Source: Lactuca virosa
Taxonomy: Eukaryota; Streptophyta; Magnoliopsida; Asterales; Asteraceae
Length of the DNA stretch: 64,000 bases
Direction of reading: 5' to 3'
NCBI GenBank assembly: GCA_928212115.1
Contig: CAKMRJ010000001.1
Span: 370,167,564-370,231,563 of the forward strand
The stretch's first letter is position 1, and the number at the start of each line of letters is the position of its first letter. Position numbers and translations under genes: made by a program. Below, piece after piece: positions 20,678-32,448 of this stretch. The notes beneath the pieces were generated by a model. That model searched no databases. It was not told the origin of the DNA and was given only the letters and a program-made list of their open reading frames with translations.

Positions 20678-21431
20678 TGTTGGATAAGGTGTCTAAGTCC
20701 ATAACTTATTTGGTATATACTTGACCCGACCCGGCATGGTCCATTTGGGTTGCACTTCACCCAAACTGTTTATGGATAATTTTATGAGAATTGTATACTT
20801 ACGATTTATTAATATATTATAAGTTATAATATATTAATATAAAGTCATGTTATTTAATTAGTTTTAATCTTGAATTAATTATGAATTAATTTAGTGATTA
20901 AAAGGAAGACTAATTAAATCATGGGCTATTATATTTATATGGTGTGGGCTAATACTCATTTGTTAATGGGCTAAGCTTATATGGAAGTCCATGGATGATC
21001 CATGGAGCTTTTAACCCATGGATCCTTGGAAAGGAAAAGACATGGGTTATTAGGGTTTCACCCTAACCATGCACACTATATAAACAAGCTCATGTTGCAT
21101 GAAAGAACACCCTAGAGTGTGTAATAGTGGTGGCCGATTGCTAAGTGTTAGTATACTCTCTCATACATTTTCCAAGTTTGTGGTGATTTGTGATTTCCAT
21201 TTGAGGCATTCACATTATTGGTGCTTGGCTCTCAAACTCCAAGGAATCAACAATCAACAAAAGGTATGTAATTCATCTAGTCCTTTTATGTTTAAAAGTA
21301 CCCCATGCCATGTTAGATAGGTTATAAACCTTGGAAAATAATATTTTGCATGTACCTTAGACAAACATAGATCCAAGGTTATTAGGGTTGCATGTACACT
21401 TAGGAAGTGTTAGAATGCTCAAAACCCAACA
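20678..21431 (+). repeat. Co-T1 3' LTR
   Basis: 754 bp, the same length as the 5' LTR. GAAAC (21432-21436) follows as the target-site duplication. Confidence 0.95.
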
Positions 21432-21436
21432 GAAAC

Positions 21437-22360
21437 CCCCAACATTTAATGGTACTCAGGATCCGATCGCATCCATGAGGTGGCTATCCGACGTGGAGGG
21501 ATGTTTCTTCACATGTTCATGCCCTGCCGACCAGAAGGTCAGGCGTGCTCTGAACCTGCGGAGGTCCGGAGCAAAGGATTGGTGTAGTTTGATTACTGGA
21601 GCATATTCGGATGAGCAGCACGCTGCGGTTACTTGGGATCGATTTCGGGATATGTTCCGTACCCGTTACGTCCCGCGGGTTGAGCGGGAGAGACTAGCGT
21701 AGGAGTTCTTGGATCTGCGACATGATTCAGAGTCGGTGACGAAGATCACCCGCATGTTTACTGAGAGGGCGATGTTTTGCCCTGAGTTTGCTTCGGAGCA
21801 GGCTCAGATGACCCGATATATGAGCATGCTCAAGACGGACATCAGACAGTTCGTGTCCACGCAAATATGTGATACCTTGCTAGAGTTACAGAAGGCCGTC
21901 AGGCGGCGTGAGTTGGAGATAGAGCTTCAGCTGAGAGAGCAGAGACAGGCGCCGACGCAGTCACAGCCCGCGCCGAAACGATTTAGGGCCGCTGACTACA
22001 GACAGGAGAGTCAGAGGGGTCGTACTTGTGGAAATTGCGACAAGGTACATGATGGGGTTTGCCGATCTTCTTCAGGATGCCACAAGTGTGACATGGAGGG
22101 TCACATCGCGAAGGATTGTAGGCAGCTGACTCCAGGGGCTGGTGTCAGGCTTTGTTACCATTGTGAGCAAGTGGGCCATATGAAGGCCCAGTTTCCCCTA
22201 CTAGCTGCCAGGCCGGTGCAGGCTCCAGCACCGGCTACCCTGAGGATTACTGGCGGGGGTCAGGGTAGAGCAGAGCCTCCGAAGGCTCAAGGACGCGCCT
22301 TCCAGCTTATAGCCGAGGAGGCCAGGACAGTACCTGACGTGGCGACCAATATGTCTTTTC
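21437..22360 (+). pseudogene. Gy-3 gag, central and C-terminal part
   Basis: This continues the gag split by Co-T1. PPTFNGTQDPIASMRWL and the WDRFRDMFRTRYVP block are typical of the gypsy Retrotrans_gag domain. A basic region and two zinc knuckles follow. The first, CHKCDMEGHIAKDC, is complete. The second has lost its last Cys (CYHCEQVGHMKAQF). A TAG at 21700-21702, where the family usually has Gln, breaks the frame. The sequence then runs to VPDVATNMSF and is cut at 22360 by Co-C2, just where protease should start. Confidence 0.88.
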
Positions 22361-23137
22361 TGTTGGATTAATGTCTAAGTCCATAACTATATTTGGTATG
22401 TACTTGACCCGGTTGTGCATGGTCCTTTTGGGTTGCCTTCACCAAAGCAACTTGACTGGAGGAATAATATAGAAAGAGGTGATTATGGTTTATTAATAAA
22501 TTATAAGAATAATATATTAAAAGAAAAATCATATTTGTTTAATTAATATTGGTCAATAATTAATTAAGAATTAGTTTTCAGATCAAAAGAAGTTAATTGA
22601 ACTGAAGGGGCTGAACTGTAATTATGTGATAGTTACAAAGTAGGGCAAGGAAACCCTAATAGATAGGGTGGACAAATTCTAGGGATAAAGCCTAAAGAAT
22701 TCGTCCATTGGGATTCTAGAATTATCCTTGGGCTGCTTGGTGGCTAAGTAATCAGATAAGGATAACCATTGAAACCCTAATTCCTACACCTATATAAAGG
22801 ACCCCTAGGCATGGGAATTTCGGCCACTTGAACCCTAGAAGTCCTAGAGCCGAAATTCTCCTCTCCCCTCTCTCTCTTGTTTCCTCCGATTGCTATTGGT
22901 GTTTGTGATTCATTAGAGGCACAACACTTGAAGTGCTAAGGTTCTCAAGGCTTCAAGATATTCAATAAACAACAAGGTAATCATATAAATCTGTTTACAT
23001 GTGTTAATTTCGAATATCATATGCTAGATCTAGGGTTTTGAAAGACTTGGATGAATGCATGTACAATAGAGAAACCTAGATCCAAGCATTAGGGTTTGCA
23101 TGAGCACATAGGATGTTCTTTTGGCTCAAACCCATCA
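22361..23137 (+). repeat. Co-C2 5' LTR
   Basis: TGTTGGATTAATG..ACCCATCA. TATATAAAGG at 22791-22800. The U5 side has a pyrimidine-rich stretch (22859-22891) that is lost from the 3' LTR. Confidence 0.93.
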
Positions 23138-23709
23138 GTAGTATCAGAGCTTTGTTTGGTTTCTATTGTATTGATGCCTTGTATGTTCATTAGTGCTTTA
23201 AAATCGTTTTTTGGGCTTTCTGACTGATGAACTCGACGAGTTCCATTGAGAACTCGACGAGTTCCAATGTGAACCTGACGAGTTTAGCTGTCAGACAGAG
23301 AGATTTTTGGGATTTCTTGCAGTTTTGCTTAAGGATAATTACCTAAATCATTTTGGACTAATAAAATCCAAATTTTATTACTGTTTTATGATATCCTTAC
23401 CAAATCAAAAGATAATTACCAATTGTTTGAATAATAAATTTCTTATTTGATAATATTTGATTATTTAAATTAATTGTTGAATTATCTTGGAAATAAAATT
23501 GATTAGATCAAATTTAGATAATCATTAAATTAATTGTTTAATTTAAATTATTTGCTATTTGATCCTTTATGTTTTGAAAAGTTCAAAACTTGCCCTCAAG
23601 TTTTGAAATTTAAATTTTTTAATTAAAAGTTTAATTTGAACCATTTAAATTTTAAACCCTAGAATTTTACAAGTTTAAAATTCACCCTATACTATTATAA
23701 TATTATAAG

Positions 23710-23779
<70 letters not shown>

Positions 23780-24561
23780 TAAATGCTAGTCTTACCGTTA
23801 GTAGGCCTCATTCACGAAGCCGATCTATAAGGGGGGTATAAGGTTATGGCCTATAAAATGGCCGTTTAATGGGTGTCCACTCTCACCCACCGATTCCTTG
23901 ATTGGTGGAGGGTCGTTAGCCGAACGGGTAGGATAGGGCAACCCTTTCCTCATTAATAAGTATAATGAATTATAAAAGTAACTAAATGTTTTTCCAAAAT
24001 TTCAAATCTTAGTTACTTTAGGCAAAAGTGAATTGATGCAATTCCATGAAATTACACTTTGTACCCTTGCTTAGACGTTAGTGGAGCGTGTGTGGTTAAC
24101 CGGCACACTAATTGGGTTCTAAGCAAAGGTGGCAAAGGGTGACTCATTGTTTATCATAGTTCGATGGAGTGTGTGTGGTTAACCGGCACATCGAATAGGT
24201 GACTGTAACAATGAGGGCACCATGTATATTTGCATGGTTATTCACACCCGCTTTGTGATCCTCGGCATCCCAATCACAAACTAGAGGGGCATATCGAGAT
24301 TTAAACATGTCATTGAAAAGTTCAATGAATCTCAAAATATCTAGGAGTTTTCAATACATTTAAAACTTAATCTCTTTTTCGTTTTTATGATGGAGAATTA
24401 GTGAATCGTCATTCACTTACCTTCAAATTATTTACTTGTTAGATTATGGCATCCCTTTTCTAATTTGTAAATAATGTTGTTGGACCCTAGCCCTAATTTC
24501 TCATTTGGGTGTTTAATTGGGGATTCATTTCTAATCAAACTTTGTTCTTTTTCCTTTTCAG
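23138..24561 (+). other. Co-C2 leader with structured elements
   Basis: It contains ACTCGACGAGT palindromes (23229-23285), a long TA microsatellite (about 23716-23776), the conserved block TACCGTTAGTAGGCCTCATT.. (23803-23935), GGTTAACC hairpins at 24077-24112 and 24160-24195 (outer stems GTTAGTG/CACTAAT and TTCGATG/CATCGAA), and GGCATCCC stem-loops at 24252-24280 and 24427-24475. All occur in the same order as in Co-T1. No ORF of note. Confidence 0.75.
24427..24475 (+). other. GGCATCCC stem-loop, Co-C2 leader
   Basis: ATTATTTAC with GTAAATAAT and TTAGA with TCTAA frame a 15-nt loop TTATGGCATCCCTTT. The loop matches Co-T1, but both arms are replaced by a different, still complementary sequence. 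Confidence 0.68.
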
Positions 24562-24931
24562 ATGTCGAACGTCAACAACAACGCTTCTGGTTCAACTTCC
24601 TCTGGCTCGTTCTCACTCATGAACTTGTATGGGAGAGTGATCTTTGACAGGTCCAATTTCAATGATTGGATCCGCAACATTCGAATGGTCACTCGCTACG
24701 AGGACAAAGAGTATGTCCTCGACGAGAAGCTAAAGGAAATCAACATCAACACTGCCTTTGCTGAAGAGATCGCGGCTTTTAAGGCCCATAAGCGTGATGC
24801 CATGAAAGTCCATTGCATCATGTTAGCGACTATGACTGCAGAACTCCAAAAGTCCTACGAAGACATGTATCCCTATGAAATGCATCAAGACTTGTTGGAC
24901 CGGTACCACCAGAGCGCTAGGCAAGAAAGGT

Positions 24932-24936
24932 ACGAG
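24932..24936 (+). other. target-site duplication ACGAG, LTR-I
   Basis: ACGAG at 24932-24936 and 26642-26646 flanks the solo LTR exactly. Confidence 0.92.
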
Positions 24937-26641
24937 TGTAACAACGTAAATTTTCAAAACAATTTTTTTTGCATTTTTAAATCATACTTTTAATCATATA
25001 ACAATATCAAACATAATGTATCCAATGTCATCATCACAAAACAATTCCCAGAATCTCAACATAATCTCTATGACTGTGTACTGATCATGCCGGTGTCTTC
25101 CCGCGATCCTCACTGGTACCTGAAACACATAGCATACAACACAGTAAGCATAAATGATTAGTGAGTTCCCCAAAATACCACATACAACACATACGCCACT
25201 CGAGGCTACAGTACGACCCTCCGGTCGATGTGTCTCAGCGGGACCCTCCAGTCCCGTAGCTCGTTGGACCCTCTAGTCCGGTCTGTATCGTTGGACCCTT
25301 CGGTCCGGTCTATATCGTTGGACCCTTCGGTCTGATCTATATCGTTGGACCCTCCGGTCCGGTCTATACAACACATAACATGCATATATCACATAACACA
25401 AAATCTCATACATACACATAGCACACAAGACCCTCCGGTCTACACATAGATACCACTCTAGGTAATGTATAGTGAGAATACTCACCTCGGGTAACTCGGA
25501 TAATCTCGCACACGAATATATTGATCTAGCCCCCGCCTAATCACATAAACAATATCCTCAAATAAATAATGGCTCTCAAAGGCTAGATTAAATCCCTTTC
25601 TACAATCCCACAGAAGGGTAAAAGACCATTTCACCCCTCCCTGACCCAAAAGTCCAAATGTTAACCAAAACCCTAAAAGTCAACAAAAGTCAACAGGCGG
25701 CAGTACGCGGCGCGTACCAGCTCTTGTACGCGGGGCGTACTCTGGCGATCCATAATCGGGGTCTCAACCCCTTACGCTGCGCGTTCTGAGAGTTACGCCC
25801 AGCTTAAGTCTCGGTTTCAGCATTCCTTGGATTTTGGTCTTAAACGGTTAAGACATAAACTCAAACTCTAGATCTGACTTCTCTAAGACCACTTAATCCA
25901 TAAAGTCGAGACCTTTAAGCCTTTGCATGGCTATAAAGGTCCCTAATCACTCTATAACCTTTCCTTCTTCCTCATAAAGTCTAGATCTCATGCATGGCTC
26001 AATATTCACGTCCAAGATTGGATTTTTATGAACATACAACTCATATTACCCTGAAATATGGCAGATCTAGGCCAATGAAGACTATTTGCTCATAAAGTCT
26101 CCACCTTGGGACCAAAAACCCTAAAAATTGGTCCAAGAAGCACAAATAAAAAATGACAAGGAAAGCTTTGAGCTTTTTACCTCAGAAAGGAGCTCCAACC
26201 TCTGAAGAATTCGGATCTACTCTTGTCCACCAACTTCTAGCTCCTAAAATGGCCTCCTCTTCTCTTTCACCACCTTGAAATGACACTTTGAAGCTTAAGA
26301 ACACACACAAAAGCTTATAACGGGTTTTTGCTCTCTTAGGGTTTCACTCACTGAAGTATGGTGGCTGGGGTAAGGGTCTTATCATTCCTTTTATAGGGCA
26401 CAAGTCTCATTTAGGGTTTGCATCTGGGCCCGCTACGCCCAGCGTAACCCTGGGTACGCCCAGCGTACCTAGGCGAGTCCGCGTCCAACTTAAGCGCATG
26501 AGTACGCGCAGCGTACTCTTCAGTACGCCCAGCGTACTCATTTGCCTTAATATTTCCTTTAAGGGGGGGGGGGGGGGTAAACTTGACACCTTGGAAAAGA
26601 AGAAGGGTTTAAGGGACGCACCTGAATTCCGGGATGTTACA
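24937..26641 (-). mobile_element. LTR-I: solo gypsy LTR, minus strand (1705 bp)
   Basis: TG..CA ends with the ACGAG duplication and no internal region: a solo LTR, the product of recombination between two LTRs of one element. Minus orientation is shown by the reverse-complemented GAACTCACTAA and GTTTCAGG (25117-25170) and the donor-like AGGTGAGT (reverse of 25480-25487). It has four copies of a 27-bp repeat (GTTGGACCCTTCGGTCCGGTC..) at 25262-25371, GTACGC-class palindromes at about 25705-25745 and 26435-26540, and a run of 15 G at 26563-26577. Confidence 0.93.
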
Positions 26642-26691
26642 ACGAGATCATCACTTCGATGATCACTACCAAAATGGGTAATGGAGAGTCC

Positions 26692-26696
26692 CTTAC
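26692..26696 (+). other. target-site duplication CTTAC, LTR-H
   Basis: CTTAC at 26692-26696 and 28863-28867 flanks the second solo LTR exactly. Confidence 0.92.
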
Positions 26697-28862
26697 TGTA
26701 GCACCCGATTCCTGGTACGTATCTAAATTCAAGAAATATTGCAATTTACTCTAGGACTCGGCGAGTTGGAGGCACAACTCGTCGAGTAGACTCGACTGTT
26801 GATCGGGGGTTTAAGTGACCTACTCGACGAGTCGGAAGACCGACTCGGCGAGTAGGAGCTGTCTGGACAAAACCCTACTATTTAGGGTTTGCACCCTATT
26901 TAAACAACTTAACTCGCCCCAAACCAGCCTCCATCGTCCCTCTCACTTCCAGAATATGCTAACTCGAAACCCTAGCCTTGTTTGATTGCTCTCGAGCCAT
27001 TTTGTGCATCTTTTTGTGTGTTTGAAGTTGGAGAAGGAGAAGGAAGTTTCGAAGTTCAAGTAGAAGCAAGGAGATCCAAAAGTTTTACTCTATTCTCAGC
27101 TCATTTGAGGTAAAAAGCTGGAACCTTGACCATTTATCTCTTAGATTTTGTTTTGGGGTTGTTTCTACCCTTTTAATGAGTATAGAGAAGCAAAAATCGA
27201 ATTTTGTGGATGTGCTTAGAGTTGCACTTCGGATCTGGGGCTATTGGGGGTCTTTATGGCATAAAGGTGCCAACTTTGTTGCCATAAACACCCCATGCAT
27301 CTTGTAGACCTCCTTTTATGGCTTTTTGAGCCAAAGGCCCCATGCATGTGCATTAAGTTTGAAGCTTTACATATAAATTGGACCCTAGGAGGCCAGATCT
27401 ATGGTTTTGACGCGTTAAGTCCCATTATAATCGACTGTATAATGTTGGACAAAGAGGGACTCGACGAGTCGGGACGCTTTTTCCCCAAAAACGACTTCTG
27501 GAAATGGTTTTGGTTGAGTGGAAGGAACACTCAGCCTGCTAGGGGTTTGTTTTGGAACTGGAAATCATAGACTCAACGAGTGTATGAACAGACTCGACGA
27601 GTCCAAGTCAATCTCCCAACCCTTGAAGACGGACTCGACGAGTTGTTCATACAACTCGGCGAGTCATAGACTGAACACATTCGTATGAGGGAGATGAACT
27701 CGACGAGTTCAAAGGGAACTCGGCGAGTCGGTTGAAGATGGTCCCGATGCTATGAATGAAGGCGAACTCGTCGAGTTCTTGCTAGACTCGACGAGTAGAG
27801 TCGGGGGTTGCATCACTTTGAAAGGATAGGGACTCGACGATTTGGCTGACCAACTCGGCGAGTCAAGTCAACTGGATGTTGACTTTGACCAGGGTTTGAC
27901 CTTGACCGTGACTTGGATTCAGATTGACCCTTGTAAGGGTTATGAGTATGCAATAGTAATCAGAAAAGGGTTGTGGTGTAGGGATTGGGGAGTAGAGACG
28001 AGTCGATTCCTGTGTCGAGGACCGTGCAGATACTACACGTCATCGATGTGAGTTACCTTCCAGTAGGAGTGGGTCTACGACCACAATGCCGGCCCACTAG
28101 TAGGAGTTGTTTGTTAGATGACTGTCTTTGTGACAATTATCTGATGTGGTTATCTGATATGCTTTATGTGCTAGGATGCTATGACATATGTGTTTGTAGT
28201 GGTAGGGGTGACCTAGCCCTAGTTACCGGTTGAAAGATACCGGAGGGGTAGATAGTACCCATGCATGCCTAGAAGTGTGATCATGATATGTTATCGGTAT
28301 TTTTATGATATGTTATTATGTGATAGTGGTAGGGGTGAAATAGTCCCTGATTACCGGTTGAAAGATACCGAAGGGGAGGTTAGCTCCCGGTTACCGGTTG
28401 AAAGATACCGAAGGGGAGGTTAGCTCCCGATTACCGGTTGAAAGATACCGAAGGGGAGGTTAGTTCCCGGTTACCGGTTGAAAGATACCGAAGGGGAGCC
28501 CAGCTCCCAGTTATGCCAGACAGATACCGGTTGAAAGATACCAAGGGATAGGCATTATGTGGTATGTGGTATGATGGGGGGAACTCACTAAGCTTTGTGT
28601 TTACGGTTTTCAGTTTTGTTTCAGGTGCCTCTTCGGCGAAGGGGAAAGAGCCGGCGCGGTAGCGGCACATCACACTCACACATGATTCCGCATCGAGTTT
28701 TCTGGGATTATACTCTGATTTTTATTACTATTGACGATATGGTTTGAGACACGTTGTTACAGTTTTATAAATTGTTATGAAATTGGCAATGTTTTTGGTA
28801 AACTATTTTATGAGGTACTTAATTAAAATAAAATTTTTGGCCTTGAAAATTGGGATGTTACA
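26697..28862 (+). mobile_element. LTR-H: solo gypsy LTR, plus strand (2166 bp)
   Basis: TGTAGCACCC..GGGATGTTACA with CTTAC duplications and no internal region. U3 is filled with ACTCGACGAGT/ACTCGGCGAGT palindromes (26754-26852 and, more densely, 27456-27862). A donor-like GTGAGT is at 28048-28053. Four tandem 40-bp repeats (TTACCGGTTGAAAGATACCG..) occupy 28351-28510. ACTCACTAAG is at 28583-28592 and TTTCAG at 28619-28624. The 3' half resembles LTR-B while the U3 does not. It inserted only 50 bp of gag away from LTR-I. Confidence 0.93.
28351..28510 (+). repeat. four 40-bp tandem repeats in LTR-H
   Basis: Units at 28351, 28391, 28431 and 28471, each starting TTACCGGTTGAAAGATACCG, with a few substitutions in the last unit. 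Partial copies flank the run. Confidence 0.9.
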
Positions 28863-29306
28863 CTTACCGCTCATCTGCAAAAGATGCAGAGATATGTCGA
28901 TCGTCTGCTAAAGTTGAATGTGAACTTTGATGAAGAGCTGGCAATTGACATCATCCTTCATTCCTTGCCTCCCTGCTATAGCCAGTTCCACATGACCTAC
29001 CACATGAATAAGGAAGAGGTCACTTTGAGCAAACTTCAAGGCTTGCTAAGGACTGCTGAGAGCAATCTCGAAGATAAGTCTGTTGCATCAACTCCAACTC
29101 CCGCTGCTGCCCCAATCTTGGCAATAGGGCAAGGGAAGGGTAAGAAGAGGAAGGCTCCCTCAAAGAGCCACCACAAGGGAAAGTCCCAAGATGGTACCTC
29201 TTCTAGTGGAACCAAAGTTGGTTCTGCTAAACCCAACTCAAACCCAAAGGAGGCAGAGTGCCATCACTGCCACAAGATAGGGCATTGGAAAAGAAGCTGC
29301 CCATAA

Positions 29307-30572
29307 TATCTGCAAGCTATCAAGGATGGGAAGATCAAGCCGTCCTTCGCAGGTATTTACACTACTAAATCTAATGATTCATTGCATGCTATTTCTTGGG
29401 TTCTTGATACAGGATGTGGTTTTCACATATGTTCTGATTTGCAGGGACTAAGAAGAAATAGGGATGTGGAGCGTGGAAGGATAAACCTAATCATGGGAAA
29501 CAGAAGATCGTCGCCTGTCACCAAGATTGGAGTATATTCCTTAGTGCTTAGTAATGGATTAGGTTTAGATTTAAATAATTGTTTCTATTCGCCAGATATG
29601 GCAAGAAACATCATTTCATTTCATGGTTTATATAGACAAGGATTTAGATATTCATTTGATAATGAAAAGGGTTCTATTTATGCTTATCTTAATAGTGTCT
29701 TATATTTTGAAGCATTGCCTTGTAATGGAATATATGAAACTGTGATGGTTGTAGACAAACTAGGAAATGATGTGTTGTGTATTGATTCTTCCAATGATTT
29801 GGATAAAGCATGCTTGTGGCATTGTCGTCTTGGACATGTCAACAAGAAGCGCATAGCCCAACTCCAAAAGGATGGAGTGTTGGAGTCATTCGACCTTAGG
29901 GACGATGACGTGTGCGAATCTTGTTTACTTGGAAAGATGACCAAGTCACCCTTCACTGGCACTTGCGCGAGGGGTGAGGGTTTATTGGACCTCATACATA
30001 CATATGTATGTGGACCATTTAGATCCGCCACAAAGGATGTTTGCCGCTTCTACGTGACTTTTACCGATGATTATAGTAGATATGGTTATATCTACTTAAT
30101 CAGGCATAAGTCAGAAACCTTTGAAAAGTTCAAAGAGTTCAAGCAAGAAGTGGAGAATCAGTTGGACAGGAAAATCAAGATGCTTCGATTTGATCGAGGA
30201 GGAGAATACCTAAGTCTTGAATTCCACGACTACCTCAAGGAATGCAGAATTGTTTCGCAATTGACGCCACCTAGGACACCACAATTGAATGGTGTGGCTG
30301 AGAGGCGTAATCGAACCTTGCTAGACATGGTTCGTTCCATGATGAGTCGTGCTTCGCTACCTATCTCATTCTGGGGGTATGCCTTAGAGACTGCCGCCCA
30401 TATCCTTAACTTAGTCCCTACGAAGAAGGTTGCCAAAACACCTCACGAGATGTGGACACGAAAAGCTCCCTCGTTGGCGCATATCAAGGTTTGGGGTTGC
30501 GAGGCTTTCATAAGACGAGAGACTCACGACAATCTTGAACCCGCAGAAGTCCTTTGGATATCTCTTCTATAG
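29307..30572 (+). pseudogene. Co-C2 protease and integrase
   Basis: The frame continues from gag past the 29304 stop. The protease motif SWVLDTGCGFHICSDL carries the active-site D-T-G. The GAG-pre-integrase zinc region LWHCRLGHVNKKRI..CESCLLGK is complete. The integrase core has YVTFTDDYSRYGYIYL, a second D in RFDRGGEYL and E in VAERRNRTLLD. The first catalytic Asp is replaced by Tyr: HTYVCGPF, against HTDVCGPF in Co-Y at 45000-45010. This should inactivate the enzyme. The C-terminus shifts frame near 30540, where about 30 nt present in Co-Y are missing, and ends at 30570-30572. Confidence 0.9.
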
Positions 30573-32448
30573 ACCGAATGACAATGTTGTCTTCGTTTCG
30601 AGGATAGGGGTTTTCCGAGAACGAGAACTCATAAGCCAAGGCGACAGTGGGAGGCAAATCGATCTTGAAGAGATTCAAGAATCGAGCGATGAAGGAACCT
30701 CTAATGCTGGCACTCAGCCCGAGGAGGAAACTCTGGTTGAACCTATTGACGAGTCATTACCTCTTAGACGTTCCGAAAGAGTTAGGTTTCAACCCCAGTT
30801 ATATGGTTTTCATATTACTACAGAAGGGGATACATATATTAGTGATAGTACACTAATAAATTTGGACAAACCTAACAACTATAAGGAAGCCATGGCAGGC
30901 GCGGGGTCTGCGAAGTGGAAAGAGGCGATGGACAGCGAGATTCAGTCCGTGTATGACAACCAAGTTTGGAATTTGGTTGATAATGTACCAGGTCGTAAGA
31001 CGGTTGGGTGCAAGTGGATCTTCAAGAAGAAGACCGACATGGATGGGAATGTACACACCTATAAGGTGCGATTGGTTGCGAAGGGTTTCACTCAAACTCC
31101 CAGAGTTGACTATGATGAAACCTTCTCACCAGTTGCGAAGATAAAGTCTACCAGGGTGATGCTAGCCATTGCCGCATTTCATGATTATGAAATAAGGCAG
31201 ATGGATGTCAAAACCGCTTTCCTTAATGGGAAGTTGGCTGAGGATGTTTACATGGCTCAGCCAGAGGGTTTTGTCAATGCGAAGCATCCTAATAGAGTGT
31301 GTAAGCTTGAGAAGTCCATTTATGGACTAAAACAAGCATCTCGTAGATGGAATCTTTGTTTCGATGAGAAAGTCAAAGAGTTTGGTTTTCTGCGAAGCGA
31401 GGATGAATCATGTGTATATGTCAAAGCCAGTAGGAGTATAGTAAGCTTCCTCGTATTGTATGTCGATGACATACTACTCATAGGAAACGACATCCCGACG
31501 CTGCAGGATGTAAAGTCCTGGCTTGGGAAGTGCTTCGCTATGAAGGACCTCGGAGAGGCTGCCTATATTCTGGGAATAAGGATAGTGAGAAACAGAAGTA
31601 AGAGACCGATAGGACTTAGTCAGAACACTTACTTGGACAAGGTACTAAAACGTTTTAGTATGGAGAATTCAAAGAAGGGGGAGTTACCAATCCAAAGTAA
31701 TGCCAAATTGAGTAAGACTCAAAGTCCGAGTACCGAAGTCGAGATAGCCGAAATGAGTCGAGTACCTTACGCTTCCGCAGTTGGCTCAATCATGTATGTT
31801 ATGACTTGTACTCGCCCTGATGTGGAATTCGCTTTGAGCATGGTCAGCAGATATCAAGGGAACCCTGGCAAAGCACATTGGACCGCAGTCAAGAATATTC
31901 TTAAGTACCTTCGGAGGACCAAGGAATGGTTTCTAGTCCTCAGTGGGAGTGATGACTTAAAGATGAGAGGGTACAGTGACGCCAACTTTCAGACCGACAG
32001 GGACAACTATCGTTCGCAGTCAGGTTGGGTCTTTACCCTTAATGAAGGAGCAGTGACTTGGAAAAGTTCCAAGCAGGAGACCGTAGCTGGTTCAACGTGC
32101 GAATCAGAGTACATTGTAGCGAGTGAAGCGTCAAAGGAGGTGATATGGTTGAAGAACTTCATTGGAGACCTTGGAGTTGTGCCAGCCATAAAGGAGCCCA
32201 TGGAAATTTTCCGTGATAATGAAGGAGCGGCTGCCTTGACTAAGGAACCAAGGGATCATGGCAGATCTCGACATATCAACAGAAAATATCACTTTATTTG
32301 ACATCGAGTGGAAGAAGGACTCCTCATAGTGAAGAGGGTATCGTCAGAGGATAACCCAGCATATCCGCTTACGAAGGGACTGAGCAGGGTTAAGCACTTG
32401 CAGCACGCTAGGAGCATTGGGTTGAAGGACGATATTAATTTAGATTAG
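30541..32448 (+). pseudogene. Co-C2 reverse transcriptase and RNase H
   Basis: A long frame (to 32301, about 588 codons) covers the pol linker (GYLFYRPND..RRSERVRFQP), RT with KWIFKKKTDMDGNVHTYKVR, ETFSPVAKIKSTR, QMDVKTAFLNGKL, IYGLKQASRRWN and the catalytic LYVDDILLIG, then RNase H with YSDANFQTD and CESEYIVAS. A TGA at 32299-32301 stops it after KYHFI. The last 48 codons continue in frame to TAG 32446-32448 (HRVEEG..YPLTKGLSRVKHL). Apart from this stop the RT looks complete. The frame is not continuous with integrase because of the upstream deletion. Confidence 0.92.

Larger units (their letters stand above)
13841..21431 (+). mobile_element. Co-T1: young, gag-only (non-autonomous) copia-type element
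   Basis: A complete 7591-bp insertion: two 754-bp LTRs that differ at only two positions by my eye count, GAAAC duplications on both sides, a primer-binding site at 14596-14608 and a purine tract at 20665-20677. It encodes a single gag with a zinc knuckle and no recognisable protease, integrase, RT or RNase H. About 3.8 kb between gag and the purine tract is non-coding but contains structured elements and the conserved pre-LTR palindrome. It must depend on enzymes from another copia family. The near-identical LTRs show that it moved recently. Confidence 0.92.
24562..29306 (+). pseudogene. Co-C2 gag, interrupted by two solo LTRs
   Basis: gag is in three pieces: 24562-24936, 26647-26696 and 28868-29306. 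Bypassing each LTR and one copy of its duplication leaves one open frame, so neither insertion cost coding bases. Motifs: MNLYGRVIFDRSNFNDWIRNI (copia gag N-terminus), SYEDMYPYEMHQDLLDRYHQ, MQRYVDRLLKLNV, FHMTYHMNKEEVTLSKLQG, a lysine-rich linker and the zinc knuckle CHHCHKIGHWKRSC (about 29265-29303). A TAA at 29304-29306 follows right after the knuckle, and the same frame continues into protease. Since many copias make gag and pol from one ORF, this stop is probably a mutation. Confidence 0.9.

Noticed and set aside
23716..23776. TA-rich stretch as a replication origin or scaffold attachment site
   Set aside because: It is a simple (TA)n microsatellite in the Co-C2 leader with nothing else to support it.
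26563..26577. Run of 15 G as a functional quadruplex
   Set aside because: A homopolymer in a solo LTR is more simply slippage or assembly error.
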